DNA from: an uncultured Hyphomonadaceae bacterium
GTDB lineage: Bacteria; Pseudomonadota; Alphaproteobacteria; Caulobacterales; Hyphomonadaceae
DNA: 19,208 nt
Direction: 5' to 3'
Assembly (NCBI GenBank): GCA_937873805.1
Contig: CALMWO010000105.1
Span: 1-19,208, forward strand
The notes below the pieces were generated by a model, which was not told the origin of the DNA, searched no databases, and was given only the letters and a program-made list of their open reading frames with translations. Each line of letters starts with the position of its first letter. Within the stretch, counting starts at the first letter, position 1. Position numbers and translations under genes: made by a program. Positions 1 to 6,231 of this stretch are shown here, piece after piece.

Positions 1-1001
1 TCGTTGCTGACGTCGATGCGCTCGGCCCCGAGCTCGCGATGGTTGCCGACGGTCTAGCCCGCCTCGACGTTGCAGCCGCGAATGCCGAGTGGGCGGCCGA
101 GGCCTCCGCTGTGCGCCCCGAGATCGCCAGCACGCCTGTGTTCGAGACGGAAGGCGCGCGACACCCGGTTGTCGAGGCAGCCTTACGTGCGTCGGGGCAG
201 GGCTTCACGGCAAATGACTGTCAGCTCGATGCAACCGGCGAGGCTGGCCCACGCCTGATGTTGATCACCGGCCCGAACATGGCCGGTAAATCCACCTTCC
301 TCCGGCAAAACGTGCTGCTTGCCATCCTCGCACAGGCCGGCTGCTACGTTCCCGCACGAAAGCTGCGGCTGGGCCTCGCGGATCGCATTTTCTCACGTGT
401 CGGCGCCTCGGATGATCTGTCTCGCGGCCGGTCCACCTTCATGGTCGAGATGATCGAGACCGCCGCGATCCTCAACCAGGCGACGCCGAACTCTATCGTC
501 ATCCTCGACGAAGTCGGCCGTGGCACATCGACATGGGATGGTCTCGCCATCGCGTGGGCTGCGGTCGAACATCTGCACGAGGTCAACAAGTGCCGCGCTT
601 TGTTCGCCACGCACTATCACGAACTCACGGGTCTCGCCGATACGCTGAACGCCTGCGCCAATGCCAGTTTGCGCGCGCAGGAGTGGGGCGGCGATCTCGT
701 CTTCCTGCATGAAGTGAAGCCGGGCCCCGCTGACCGCTCCTACGGCGTGCAGGTTGCGAAGCTTGCCGGTCTTCCAGCTGTAGCCGTCCGCCGCGCAGAG
801 GCTGTGCTCAAGAAGCTCGAAGCCAAGGAAAGCGGCGCCAAGCGCCTGGAGGAGCTGCCGCTCTTTGCCTCTTTCGCTCCTTTGCCTGCCGAAGTGCGGA
901 AGCCGTCGGAAGCAGACCGCCTTCTCACAGAGTTAGACCCCGACTCCCTGACGCCGCGCGAGGCGCTGGAACTGGTCTACAAACTCAAGAAACTGACCTA
1001 G
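1..1001 (+). CDS. mutS: DNA mismatch repair protein MutS, C-terminal part (5' truncated by window)
   Basis: This is the ATPase end of MutS, which binds mismatched DNA as a dimer and recruits MutL. The frame is open to the left edge: codons run from base 3, so 332 residues are visible and the ATG at 39 is internal. Visible motifs in order are Walker A GPNMAGKST (visible residues about 90-98), the DLSRGRSTF motif, Walker B plus signature LDEVGRGTS (about 168-176) and the H-loop ATHYHE (about 202-207). The YGVQVAKLAGLP stretch and the C-terminal helical tail are typical of MutS. The N-terminal mismatch-binding, connector and lever domains lie outside the window. The gene ends with TAG at 999-1001. 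Next to glnD-murJ-trpS it fits a common alphaproteobacterial arrangement, interrupted here by the genes between 1212 and 3288. Confidence 0.97.
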   Translation, partial: VADVDALGPELAMVADGLARLDVAAANAEWAAEASAVRPEIASTPVFETEGARHPVVEAALRASGQGFTANDCQLDATGEAGPRLMLITGPNMAGKSTFLRQNVLLAILAQAGCYVPARKLRLGLADRIFSRVGASDDLSRGRSTFMVEMIETAAILNQATPNSIVILDEVGRGTSTWDGLAIAWAAVEHLHEVNKCRALFATHYHELTGLADTLNACANASLRAQEWGGDLVFLHEVKPGPADRSYGVQVAKLAGLPAVAVRRAEAVLKKLEAKESGAKRLEELPLFASFAPLPAEVRKPSEADRLLTELDPDSLTPREALELVYKLKKLT

Positions 1002-1006
1002 CGCGG

Positions 1007-1086
1007 TTCGCCACATCGATGGTGAAAAACGCCACTCGCACGGCGAAAGACGCCGTGATTGCGTGAAGGATCAGGCAGTGATTGCG
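1007..1086 (+). promoter_or_regulatory. Candidate activator-binding region with phased repeats
   Basis: Three repeat structures lie 44-123 bp upstream of the sigma-54 promoter. An inverted repeat TTCGCCA/TGGTGAA spans 1007-1026, with one mismatch and a 6-bp centre. A direct repeat GAAA(A/G)ACGCC occurs at 1024-1033 and 1045-1054, a 21-bp period or two helical turns. A second direct repeat GTGATTGCG occurs at 1055-1063 and 1078-1086, a 23-bp period. An A-rich tract follows at about 1085-1104. Sigma-54 promoters need an enhancer-binding ATPase bound upstream, and same-face repeats at this distance fit such a site. No known binding consensus was recognised, so the assignment is inference. Confidence 0.4.
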
Positions 1087-1129
1087 AAAAAATAAAACAA
1101 AAACAGCGCAACAGAGGGTTAAGAAATTC

Positions 1130-1145
1130 TGGCACGCGGGTTGCA
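1130..1145 (+). promoter_or_regulatory. Sigma-54 (RpoN) -24/-12 promoter
   Basis: The sequence TGGCACGCGGGTTGCA carries the full sigma-54 core: TGGCACG, four spacer bases, then TTGCA. The invariant GG (1131-1132) and GC (1143-1144) are separated by exactly 10 bases, as the RpoN holoenzyme requires. Transcription would start roughly 12 bp after the GC, near 1156, giving a leader of about 56 nt before the ATG at 1212. It points to the two micro-genes. Transcription from it would depend on an ATP-hydrolysing enhancer-binding protein. No other site of this quality was noticed in the window by eye. Confidence 0.85.
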
Positions 1146-1172
1146 AACAAGTCTTCAACGGCGAGGCCCAAT

Positions 1173-1436
1173 AGAAGGCGCAGCCGAAAAACAAGAAACG
1201 GAGACAAGAAAATGAACGGTCTGATCAAACAAACCTCGCTCGAAACCCTCAACTCCTTCGCCTCGTTCGCCATCGCCATCTCGGGCGTCGCCCTGATGCT
1301 CTACGTGATGGTCAACGGCCTCGGCAGCGGCATCGCCTAACGGGCCCCTCCCCAACCAAGAAGACGACCGGCGGGCACAAAGAAGGCGCTGTCGGAAACA
1401 AGAAACGGAGAACCACAATGAACGGTCTGATCAAAC
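1173..1436 (+). repeat. Tandem duplication, about 206-bp period, covering leader and start of both micro-genes
   Basis: AAACAAGAAACGGAGA is identical at 1189-1204 and 1396-1411, and AGAAGGCG precedes it at 1173-1180 and 1381-1388. The first 19 coding bases after each ATG (1212-1230 and 1418-1436) are also identical. The period is 206-208 bp, with one small indel between the ribosome-binding site and the ATG. Similarity falls off in the middle of the genes and remains at protein level, so the duplication is not recent or the leader is under selection. Confidence 0.8.
1212..1340 (+). CDS. 42-residue single-span membrane protein, first of a tandem pair
   Basis: Function unknown; no known family was recognised. 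The start is ATG 1212, preceded by GGAG at 1200-1203 with 8-nt spacing. An in-frame extension back to 1059 is open but would run through the sigma-54 promoter, and it is not shared by the paralogue. The protein begins MNGLIKQTSLETLN. One hydrophobic segment follows at about residues 17-36 and a short glycine-rich tail ends in GLGSGIA. There is no lipobox, no Cys and no obvious signal-peptidase site. It lacks the Flp pilin pattern (G-x4-E-Y). The product is probably an inner-membrane microprotein. It is the first gene after the sigma-54 promoter and is closely related to the gene at 1418. Confidence 0.7.
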   Translation: MNGLIKQTSLETLNSFASFAIAISGVALMLYVMVNGLGSGIA

Positions 1437-1549
1437 GCACGAAGCTCGACGGCGCCAATGATTTCGGCAGCCTCACCATCGCCCTCTTCAGTATTTCGGC
1501 TGTGCTCTACGTGATCGCGACGGCGTTCACCGGCGGCGGAGTGGCCTGA
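1418..1549 (+). CDS. 43-residue single-span membrane protein, second of a tandem pair
   Basis: This is a paralogue of the gene at 1212 and its function is unknown. ATG 1418 follows GGAG at 1407-1410 with 7-nt spacing, and TGA is at 1547-1549. The protein starts MNGLIKRTKLDGAND, has a hydrophobic span at about residues 18-37 and ends in TGGGVA. By manual alignment about 18 of 42 positions match its neighbour, including the first six residues and the LYV in the membrane segment. The ribosome-binding leader and first 19 coding bases match the first copy almost exactly, which points to a tandem duplication. No separate promoter is visible in the 77-bp gap, so the two are probably cotranscribed and end at the hairpin at 1584-1620. 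Confidence 0.7.
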   Translation: MNGLIKRTKLDGANDFGSLTIALFSISAVLYVIATAFTGGGVA

Positions 1550-1583
1550 ACCCACTCCCAAGCTGAAACGATCCAGCCAACGA

Positions 1584-1620
1584 CCGGCCAGCCGCTCCCC
1601 CGGCTGGCCGGTTTTGCTTT
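1584..1620 (+). terminator. Rho-independent terminator after the micro-gene pair
   Basis: A perfect 11-bp stem pairs CCGGCCAGCCG (1584-1594) with CGGCTGGCCGG (1601-1611). The loop is 6 nt (1595-1600), and TTTTGCTTT follows. It lies 34 bp after the second micro-gene. The T-tract runs into the stop codon of the convergent nadR gene (TTA at 1619-1621 on the plus strand). On the minus strand no T-run follows the stem, so it acts mainly on plus-strand transcripts. Confidence 0.9.
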
Positions 1621-2608
1621 AGCGCAGCAGCGCCTCGACGGCATCGATCGCCTGCGTGCGGCGCTGTTCCGGCGTTCCCTGAATGCGGATGAATTTCACG
1701 CCGCGCGAGGCAAGCTCGCGCTCGCAAGCAAGATGAAATTTCCGCCGGTCCTCGGGGTCGCCAAAATAGCGCACGCCATCGTTCACCCACGGCAGGTCGA
1801 TGTCGCAGAACAGGTAGAGATCAGGATAGTCGCTGTAATTGTCGAACCATGCGTCGCGTGATCCCGCCAGCGTATCCGACCACACGGCGGTCAGCACAGG
1901 GTCAGTGTCCTCTATCAGCACACGGTTGGCGCGCAGCGAGGCGGCTGCGACGCCGGCCAGGTGACCCATCACGATCTGGCGCATGTCTTCCGGCGAAGAG
2001 GCGTCTGCTCCGAATGCTTCGGTGTGGAAGCGACCATACTCAGGTGCGACGACGGTATCGAAATGTCGCGCAAGCTGCGCCGACAGCGTCGTCTTGCCCG
2101 TCGATTCCGCGCCAAACAACGTCACGCGCCTGAGATAGTAGGGCCGCACGGCGGCCGGCAGGAAACGCCAGTGCGCGTAAGGGTTTTCGCGTATGGCGCG
2201 CCCCGAGACCGGAAAGGCCGTGCGCGCTTCATCGACGGGTACAAAACGCGCGCCGGCCTCTGCCGAAAGCCTTTGACCATAGGGTTCGGACGAGAACACC
2301 ACATCGATTGGTTCCGGGTGATACCGCTGCAGCACGTCTTTCCAGATTGGCCAGAAATGCTCCGGGTCATCTGCCGGTTCCTGCGGCAGCGCTTCCTCGC
2401 AATGGATCACGCGTGCGCCGGGGAACATCTCCAGCATCCACCCAAGCCGGAGCTTCCCAGGGATGGGGTCGCGCGGGTCCGAACAGACGAGAATGGTGAG
2501 CTCATCGACATAGGCGCGCGCGAAGTCGCACAGATAGACGTGCCCTGCGTGCGGCGGCATGAACTTGCCGAGCACAAAGCCACGCTTGGGTTTGGTCAGA
2601 AAGCTCAT
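1619..2608 (-). CDS. nadR: NadR-type bifunctional NMN adenylyltransferase / ribosylnicotinamide kinase, without the HTH domain
   Basis: The protein has 329 residues and two catalytic domains for NAD salvage. The N-terminal nucleotidyltransferase domain has GKFMPPHAGH (residues 14-23, with the HxGH-type site) and VSGRAIRENP (about 134-143). It would join NMN and ATP to NAD. The C-terminal P-loop kinase has GAESTGKTT (about 166-174) and EDTDP (about 233-237), and would phosphorylate nicotinamide riboside. Enterobacterial NadR also carries an N-terminal helix-turn-helix that represses NAD genes. Here the catalytic domain begins almost at once, so a repressor role is unlikely. The ATG at 2608 overlaps the pnuC stop (ATGA); a longer open frame back to 2791 would lie inside pnuC and is rejected. 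Confidence 0.9.
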   Translation of the reverse strand: MSFLTKPKRGFVLGKFMPPHAGHVYLCDFARAYVDELTILVCSDPRDPIPGKLRLGWMLEMFPGARVIHCEEALPQEPADDPEHFWPIWKDVLQRYHPEPIDVVFSSEPYGQRLSAEAGARFVPVDEARTAFPVSGRAIRENPYAHWRFLPAAVRPYYLRRVTLFGAESTGKTTLSAQLARHFDTVVAPEYGRFHTEAFGADASSPEDMRQIVMGHLAGVAAASLRANRVLIEDTDPVLTAVWSDTLAGSRDAWFDNYSDYPDLYLFCDIDLPWVNDGVRYFGDPEDRRKFHLACERELASRGVKFIRIQGTPEQRRTQAIDAVEALLR

Positions 2609-3288
2609 GGGCCTGCATCCGCGTTCGATCCGCCCTGAGCGGCGGCATAGCTGCGCAACTCCTTGCGCCATTCCCACCAGCCCCAGAACGCATTGAAAAA
2701 GAAGAACACGTAGAGCCCGGTGAACAACCACATGCCGGCATTGCCATAGAGCCACACCGACGCAACGTTCACGATCAGCCACACCAGCCACGTCTCGAGG
2801 TATTTTCGATCGAGCAGATATTGCGCCACGACGCTGACCGACAGGGTGATTGCGTCGGTGAAGGCGAGGTCAAAATCGGTGTAGGCGGTAAGCGCCCACG
2901 ATCCGCCAGCCGCTACGACAATTGCAGCGATCACTGATGCGATGACATGACCGCGATTGGCGCTCTTGATGCGCGGTCGGCTACCCTTGTCGCCTCTGAG
3001 CCAGTACCACCAGCCATAGATCTGCACGAAGACAAAAAAGACCTGAAGCACGGCATTCGCCCAGAGCTTCTGTTGCGCCACCACGACAAAGAACAGCGCC
3101 GTCCCGACAATCCCCACCGGGAACTGCCACAGGTTCCGCTTCACCCCGAGGATGACGCAGGCCAAGGTGACCAGCGTGGCGGCAAGTTCAAGCGGATTGA
3201 CGTCCAAGATCGGCCCCGGTTTTCCCCGTTCCGACCCTGCCGCGCCCGGGCCGGCCGGGCAACTGGTCTGGCCAAGGGCGGCATTCAC
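2605..3288 (-). CDS. pnuC: PnuC-family nicotinamide riboside transporter
   Basis: This is a polytopic inner-membrane protein of up to 227 residues. Hydrophobic segments include LAATLVTLACVILGV, FPVGIVGTALFFVVVA, NAVLQVFFVFVQIYG, ASVIAAIVVAAGGSWAL and a C-terminal block with TWLVWLIVNVASVWLYG and WLFTGLYVFFFFNAFWGWW. The tryptophan-rich QIYGWWYW and NVASVWLYG motifs are typical of PnuC. It would import nicotinamide riboside by facilitated diffusion, trapped by phosphorylation through the coupled nadR. The start is uncertain. GTG 3288 gives a Gly/Pro-rich, unconserved-looking N-terminus without a clear ribosome-binding site; TTG 3207, six bases after GGGG, would give a 200-residue protein starting just before the first helix. 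PnuC relatives can carry other vitamins, but the NadR neighbour supports the riboside. Confidence 0.88.
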   Translation of the reverse strand: MNAALGQTSCPAGPGAAGSERGKPGPILDVNPLELAATLVTLACVILGVKRNLWQFPVGIVGTALFFVVVAQQKLWANAVLQVFFVFVQIYGWWYWLRGDKGSRPRIKSANRGHVIASVIAAIVVAAGGSWALTAYTDFDLAFTDAITLSVSVVAQYLLDRKYLETWLVWLIVNVASVWLYGNAGMWLFTGLYVFFFFNAFWGWWEWRKELRSYAAAQGGSNADAGP

Positions 3289-3369
3289 GGTTCATTTTGA
3301 CCATTCTGCGTGTCTTGGTCGCTCACCTGCGATCTGTTGCGCGCCGCCAAACAGGGCTAGAGAACCGGC

Positions 3370-6219
3370 ATGATCGACGCCGAACCGGCTCCCGACCAGT
3401 CACAGCCCGCGCGCCCCGGCCAGCCCAAGCCGGGCCCGTGGCGTATTGCCGATATCGTCGACGGCCGGAAGCTGCGCATCCAGCTCACGGCTGCGGCCCT
3501 TGATAACGGCTCCGACCCCATCGCCCAACGCAAACGCGCCCTCGATCTGATTCACGCTGCCTTGTTTCGCGGCCGGATGATCGCCCAGGAAAGACTGGAG
3601 GAGGGCGCCGACGGCCTCGATACAGCGGGGCTGCTTTCAGCCGTGATGGATGAAGCGCTGTCCGCTCTCTACGATTTTACGGTCGTTCATATTTTCCGCG
3701 CCCACAATCCGACCGAGGCAGAGCGCATGGCGGTGGTGGCGGTTGGCGGGTACGGCCGCTCCGTGCTGGCCCCGTCCTCCGACGTCGATATTCTCTTCGT
3801 CCGTAACTACAAGCAGACCGCATGGGCCGAGAGCGTCATTGAGTATATGCTCTATGCGCTGTGGGATATGGGCCTCAAGGTCGGCCATTCCTTCCGTACG
3901 ATCGACGAATGCGTGAAGTTGTCGAAAGAGGACGTGACGATCCGTACGTCCATTCTCGACAAGCGCTTCCTGTTCGGCGATCGCGGTGTCTACGACAAGC
4001 TGGTTGAGCGTTTTCAGAAAGACGTGATTGCGGGACGGGGCGCGGAATTTGTCGCCGCCAAGTTGCAGGAACGTCACGACCGTCACGCGCGCGAAGGCGA
4101 TAGCCGCTATCGCGTCGAACCTAATGTGAAGGACGGCAAGGGCGGCCTACGTGATCTGCAGACGCTGTTCTGGCTCGCCAAGTATATTCATGGCGGCAAG
4201 ACGCTGCAGGAAGTGCTCGACAACTCCGCCTTCACTCCGGCCGACAAGGCCATCTTCTTGCGCGAAGGCCGCTTCCTCTGGACGGTGCGATGCCACCTCC
4301 ATTTTCTCACTGGCCGTGGCGAGGAGCGTCTCTCCTTCGACCTGCAGCCCGAAATGGCGACGCGCATGGGCTATACCGGACGCCAGAACGTCAACGCAGT
4401 GGAGCGCTTCATGAAGCGCTATTTCCTCGCCGCGAAGGAAGTTGGTGCGCTGACGCGCATCCTCTGCGCCAAGCTGGAAGTTGACGAGAAGAAGCGACCC
4501 GGCGGCCGGGCGCGCTTTCTGGGGGGCGCTGCCGCGAAGCCGCTGAAGGAGCAGGGCTTTGCGATTGATGGCGGCCGTCTGACGATCACCGATCCGGAGA
4601 TGTTCGTCTCCGACACGCGCAAGCTGATCCGTCTTTTCTGGATCGCGAACGAGCGGGATCTGGATATTCACCCCGAAGCGATGACAGCGGCGCGCCGCTC
4701 GCTATGGGCGCTCACGCGGCAGGCGCGCGTTGATGACGATTCCCGTTCGATGTTCCTCGACATTGTGTCGGGCAAGAACCACTCGAACCGCGTTCTACCG
4801 CTGATGAATGAGGCAGGCGTGCTTGGCCGCTTTCTTCCCGAATTCGGCCGCATCGTCGGGCAGACGCAGTTCAACATGTACCACCACTTCACGGTGGACG
4901 AGCACACGTTGAAGGCGGTTGAAACCATACACGACATCGAGCGTGGCGCCGAAAAAGACCTCCATCCGTTGTCGACCGAACTTTTCCCGAAGATCCAGAA
5001 TCGGCGCGCGCTCTACATGGCGATGCTCCTGCACGACACGGGCAAGGGCAAGGGCGACCAGCAGATCGAAGGCGCAAAGCAGGCGAGAGCCGCCGCGCTC
5101 CGTCTCGGACTGCCGGAAGACGAAGCTGAGCTTGTTGCCTGGCTGGTCGGCAATCACCTCGAGATGAGTGACACGGCCCAGCGCCGCGATATCTCCGACC
5201 CGCAGACCATCGCGAAATTCACCGAGCGTGTGGGCAACCTTGAACGACTTCGCCTTCTGTTGATCCTCACCGTCGCCGATATCCGCGCAGTTGGCCCCGG
5301 CGTCTGGAATGGCTGGAAGGGTCAGTTGCTGCGCGACCTCTACTATGCGACGGAAGCCGCTCTCCGTGGCGGCCGCACTGACGAAACCAGCGTTCGCAAT
5401 CAGCTGGCCGATCGCGCCGAAGCTGCTCGCACGCTGCTCGCCTACCGCATCGGGCCAACCCCGCAGCTCGCCGCAATCGAAGCCGCCTACTGGACAAGCT
5501 TCGCGCCGGAGACGCAGGCTCGTCACGCTGCTGCGCTGGCAAAGAATGGCGGACAGCCCATTATTGTCGGGTCGAATGTCGATGCCGGACGATCCACAAC
5601 CGAAATCATTGTGTCCGCCCCTGATCGCCCCGGCCTGTTCGCTGATCTTTGCGGCGCGTTGAGTGCGGCGGCCGCCAACATTGTCGCCGCGCACCTTTAC
5701 GAGGCCGGCGACGATCGGGTGTTCGACGTTTTCGAGGTGCAGGACTCGCGCGGTCAGCCGCTTGGTTCAGATCACCCTCATGCGCTCGAACGCATCATCG
5801 CAGATCTGCGTACAGCAGCTGCCGGAGGCGAAGGTGTGAAGAAGCCGGGCAAGGCGCCAGCCGCCAGCCGCCGTCTTGCGGCTTTCATCATTTCGCCAAC
5901 CGTTCTGATCGACCGCACCGCGTCGGCCGATTCCACTGTGATCGAAGTATCCGGCCGCGACCGTCCAGGCCTGCTTTACGATATTGCGCGTGAGCTGGCG
6001 GACGCGAAGCTGTCGATCCGCTCCGCTCACGTGGGCGCCTATGGCGAGCGCGTCCACGACGTCTTTTATGTCGAGCAACTTGCCGGCGGCGTTATGCCGG
6101 CCGAGATGGATGAAACACTTAGTAAGCGTCTTGAGGAGATTCTGCGCTCCCATTCGCCTACGGCGCCGCGCATTCCCGCCCACACTCTGGCGCGAGCGCC
6201 CGCTTCGTTCGATCGATAG
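3370..6219 (+). CDS. glnD: Bifunctional [protein-PII] uridylyltransferase / uridylyl-removing enzyme
   Basis: GlnD senses glutamine and adds or removes UMP on PII proteins (GlnB/GlnK), controlling nitrogen assimilation. The 949-residue length is full for the alphaproteobacterial family. The N-terminal nucleotidyltransferase motif GGYGRSVLAPSSDVDILF (about 126-143) has the paired Asp residues. The central HD domain has HHFTVDEH (about 503-510) and LLHDTGKGKGD (HD at 555-556). Two C-terminal ACT domains carry APDRPGLF (about 750) and GRDRPGLL (about 860), the expected glutamine-sensing modules. After HDTGKGKG the sequence reads DQQ where E. coli GlnD, from memory, has DHS. ATG 3370 is the start. 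It is divergent from pnuC across 81 bp and only 12 bp from murJ, so glnD-murJ cotranscription is likely. Confidence 0.97.
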   Translation: MIDAEPAPDQSQPARPGQPKPGPWRIADIVDGRKLRIQLTAAALDNGSDPIAQRKRALDLIHAALFRGRMIAQERLEEGADGLDTAGLLSAVMDEALSALYDFTVVHIFRAHNPTEAERMAVVAVGGYGRSVLAPSSDVDILFVRNYKQTAWAESVIEYMLYALWDMGLKVGHSFRTIDECVKLSKEDVTIRTSILDKRFLFGDRGVYDKLVERFQKDVIAGRGAEFVAAKLQERHDRHAREGDSRYRVEPNVKDGKGGLRDLQTLFWLAKYIHGGKTLQEVLDNSAFTPADKAIFLREGRFLWTVRCHLHFLTGRGEERLSFDLQPEMATRMGYTGRQNVNAVERFMKRYFLAAKEVGALTRILCAKLEVDEKKRPGGRARFLGGAAAKPLKEQGFAIDGGRLTITDPEMFVSDTRKLIRLFWIANERDLDIHPEAMTAARRSLWALTRQARVDDDSRSMFLDIVSGKNHSNRVLPLMNEAGVLGRFLPEFGRIVGQTQFNMYHHFTVDEHTLKAVETIHDIERGAEKDLHPLSTELFPKIQNRRALYMAMLLHDTGKGKGDQQIEGAKQARAAALRLGLPEDEAELVAWLVGNHLEMSDTAQRRDISDPQTIAKFTERVGNLERLRLLLILTVADIRAVGPGVWNGWKGQLLRDLYYATEAALRGGRTDETSVRNQLADRAEAARTLLAYRIGPTPQLAAIEAAYWTSFAPETQARHAAALAKNGGQPIIVGSNVDAGRSTTEIIVSAPDRPGLFADLCGALSAAAANIVAAHLYEAGDDRVFDVFEVQDSRGQPLGSDHPHALERIIADLRTAAAGGEGVKKPGKAPAASRRLAAFIISPTVLIDRTASADSTVIEVSGRDRPGLLYDIARELADAKLSIRSAHVGAYGERVHDVFYVEQLAGGVMPAEMDETLSKRLEEILRSHSPTAPRIPAHTLARAPASFDR

Positions 6220-6231
6220 TCGGAACCGCTC

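Noticed and set aside
1059..1211. In-frame N-terminal extension of the first micro-gene
   Set aside because: It would translate through the sigma-54 promoter and expected leader, has no ribosome-binding site of note, and is not shared by the paralogue.
1212..1549. Flp-type pilin genes
   Set aside because: The small size and hydrophobic span fit loosely, but the conserved Gly/Glu-Tyr processing site is absent in both.
1961..2638. 225-codon plus-strand frame opposite nadR
   Set aside because: It is a shadow of the NadR frame in GC-rich DNA; the opposite strand has clear catalytic motifs.
3289..3369. Riboswitch or NAD-responsive leader between pnuC and glnD
   Set aside because: The 81-bp divergent gap shows no recognisable riboswitch fold or repressor palindrome.
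4795..5694. 299-codon minus-strand frame inside glnD
   Set aside because: GlnD domains cover the same bases and the shadow protein has no recognisable features.
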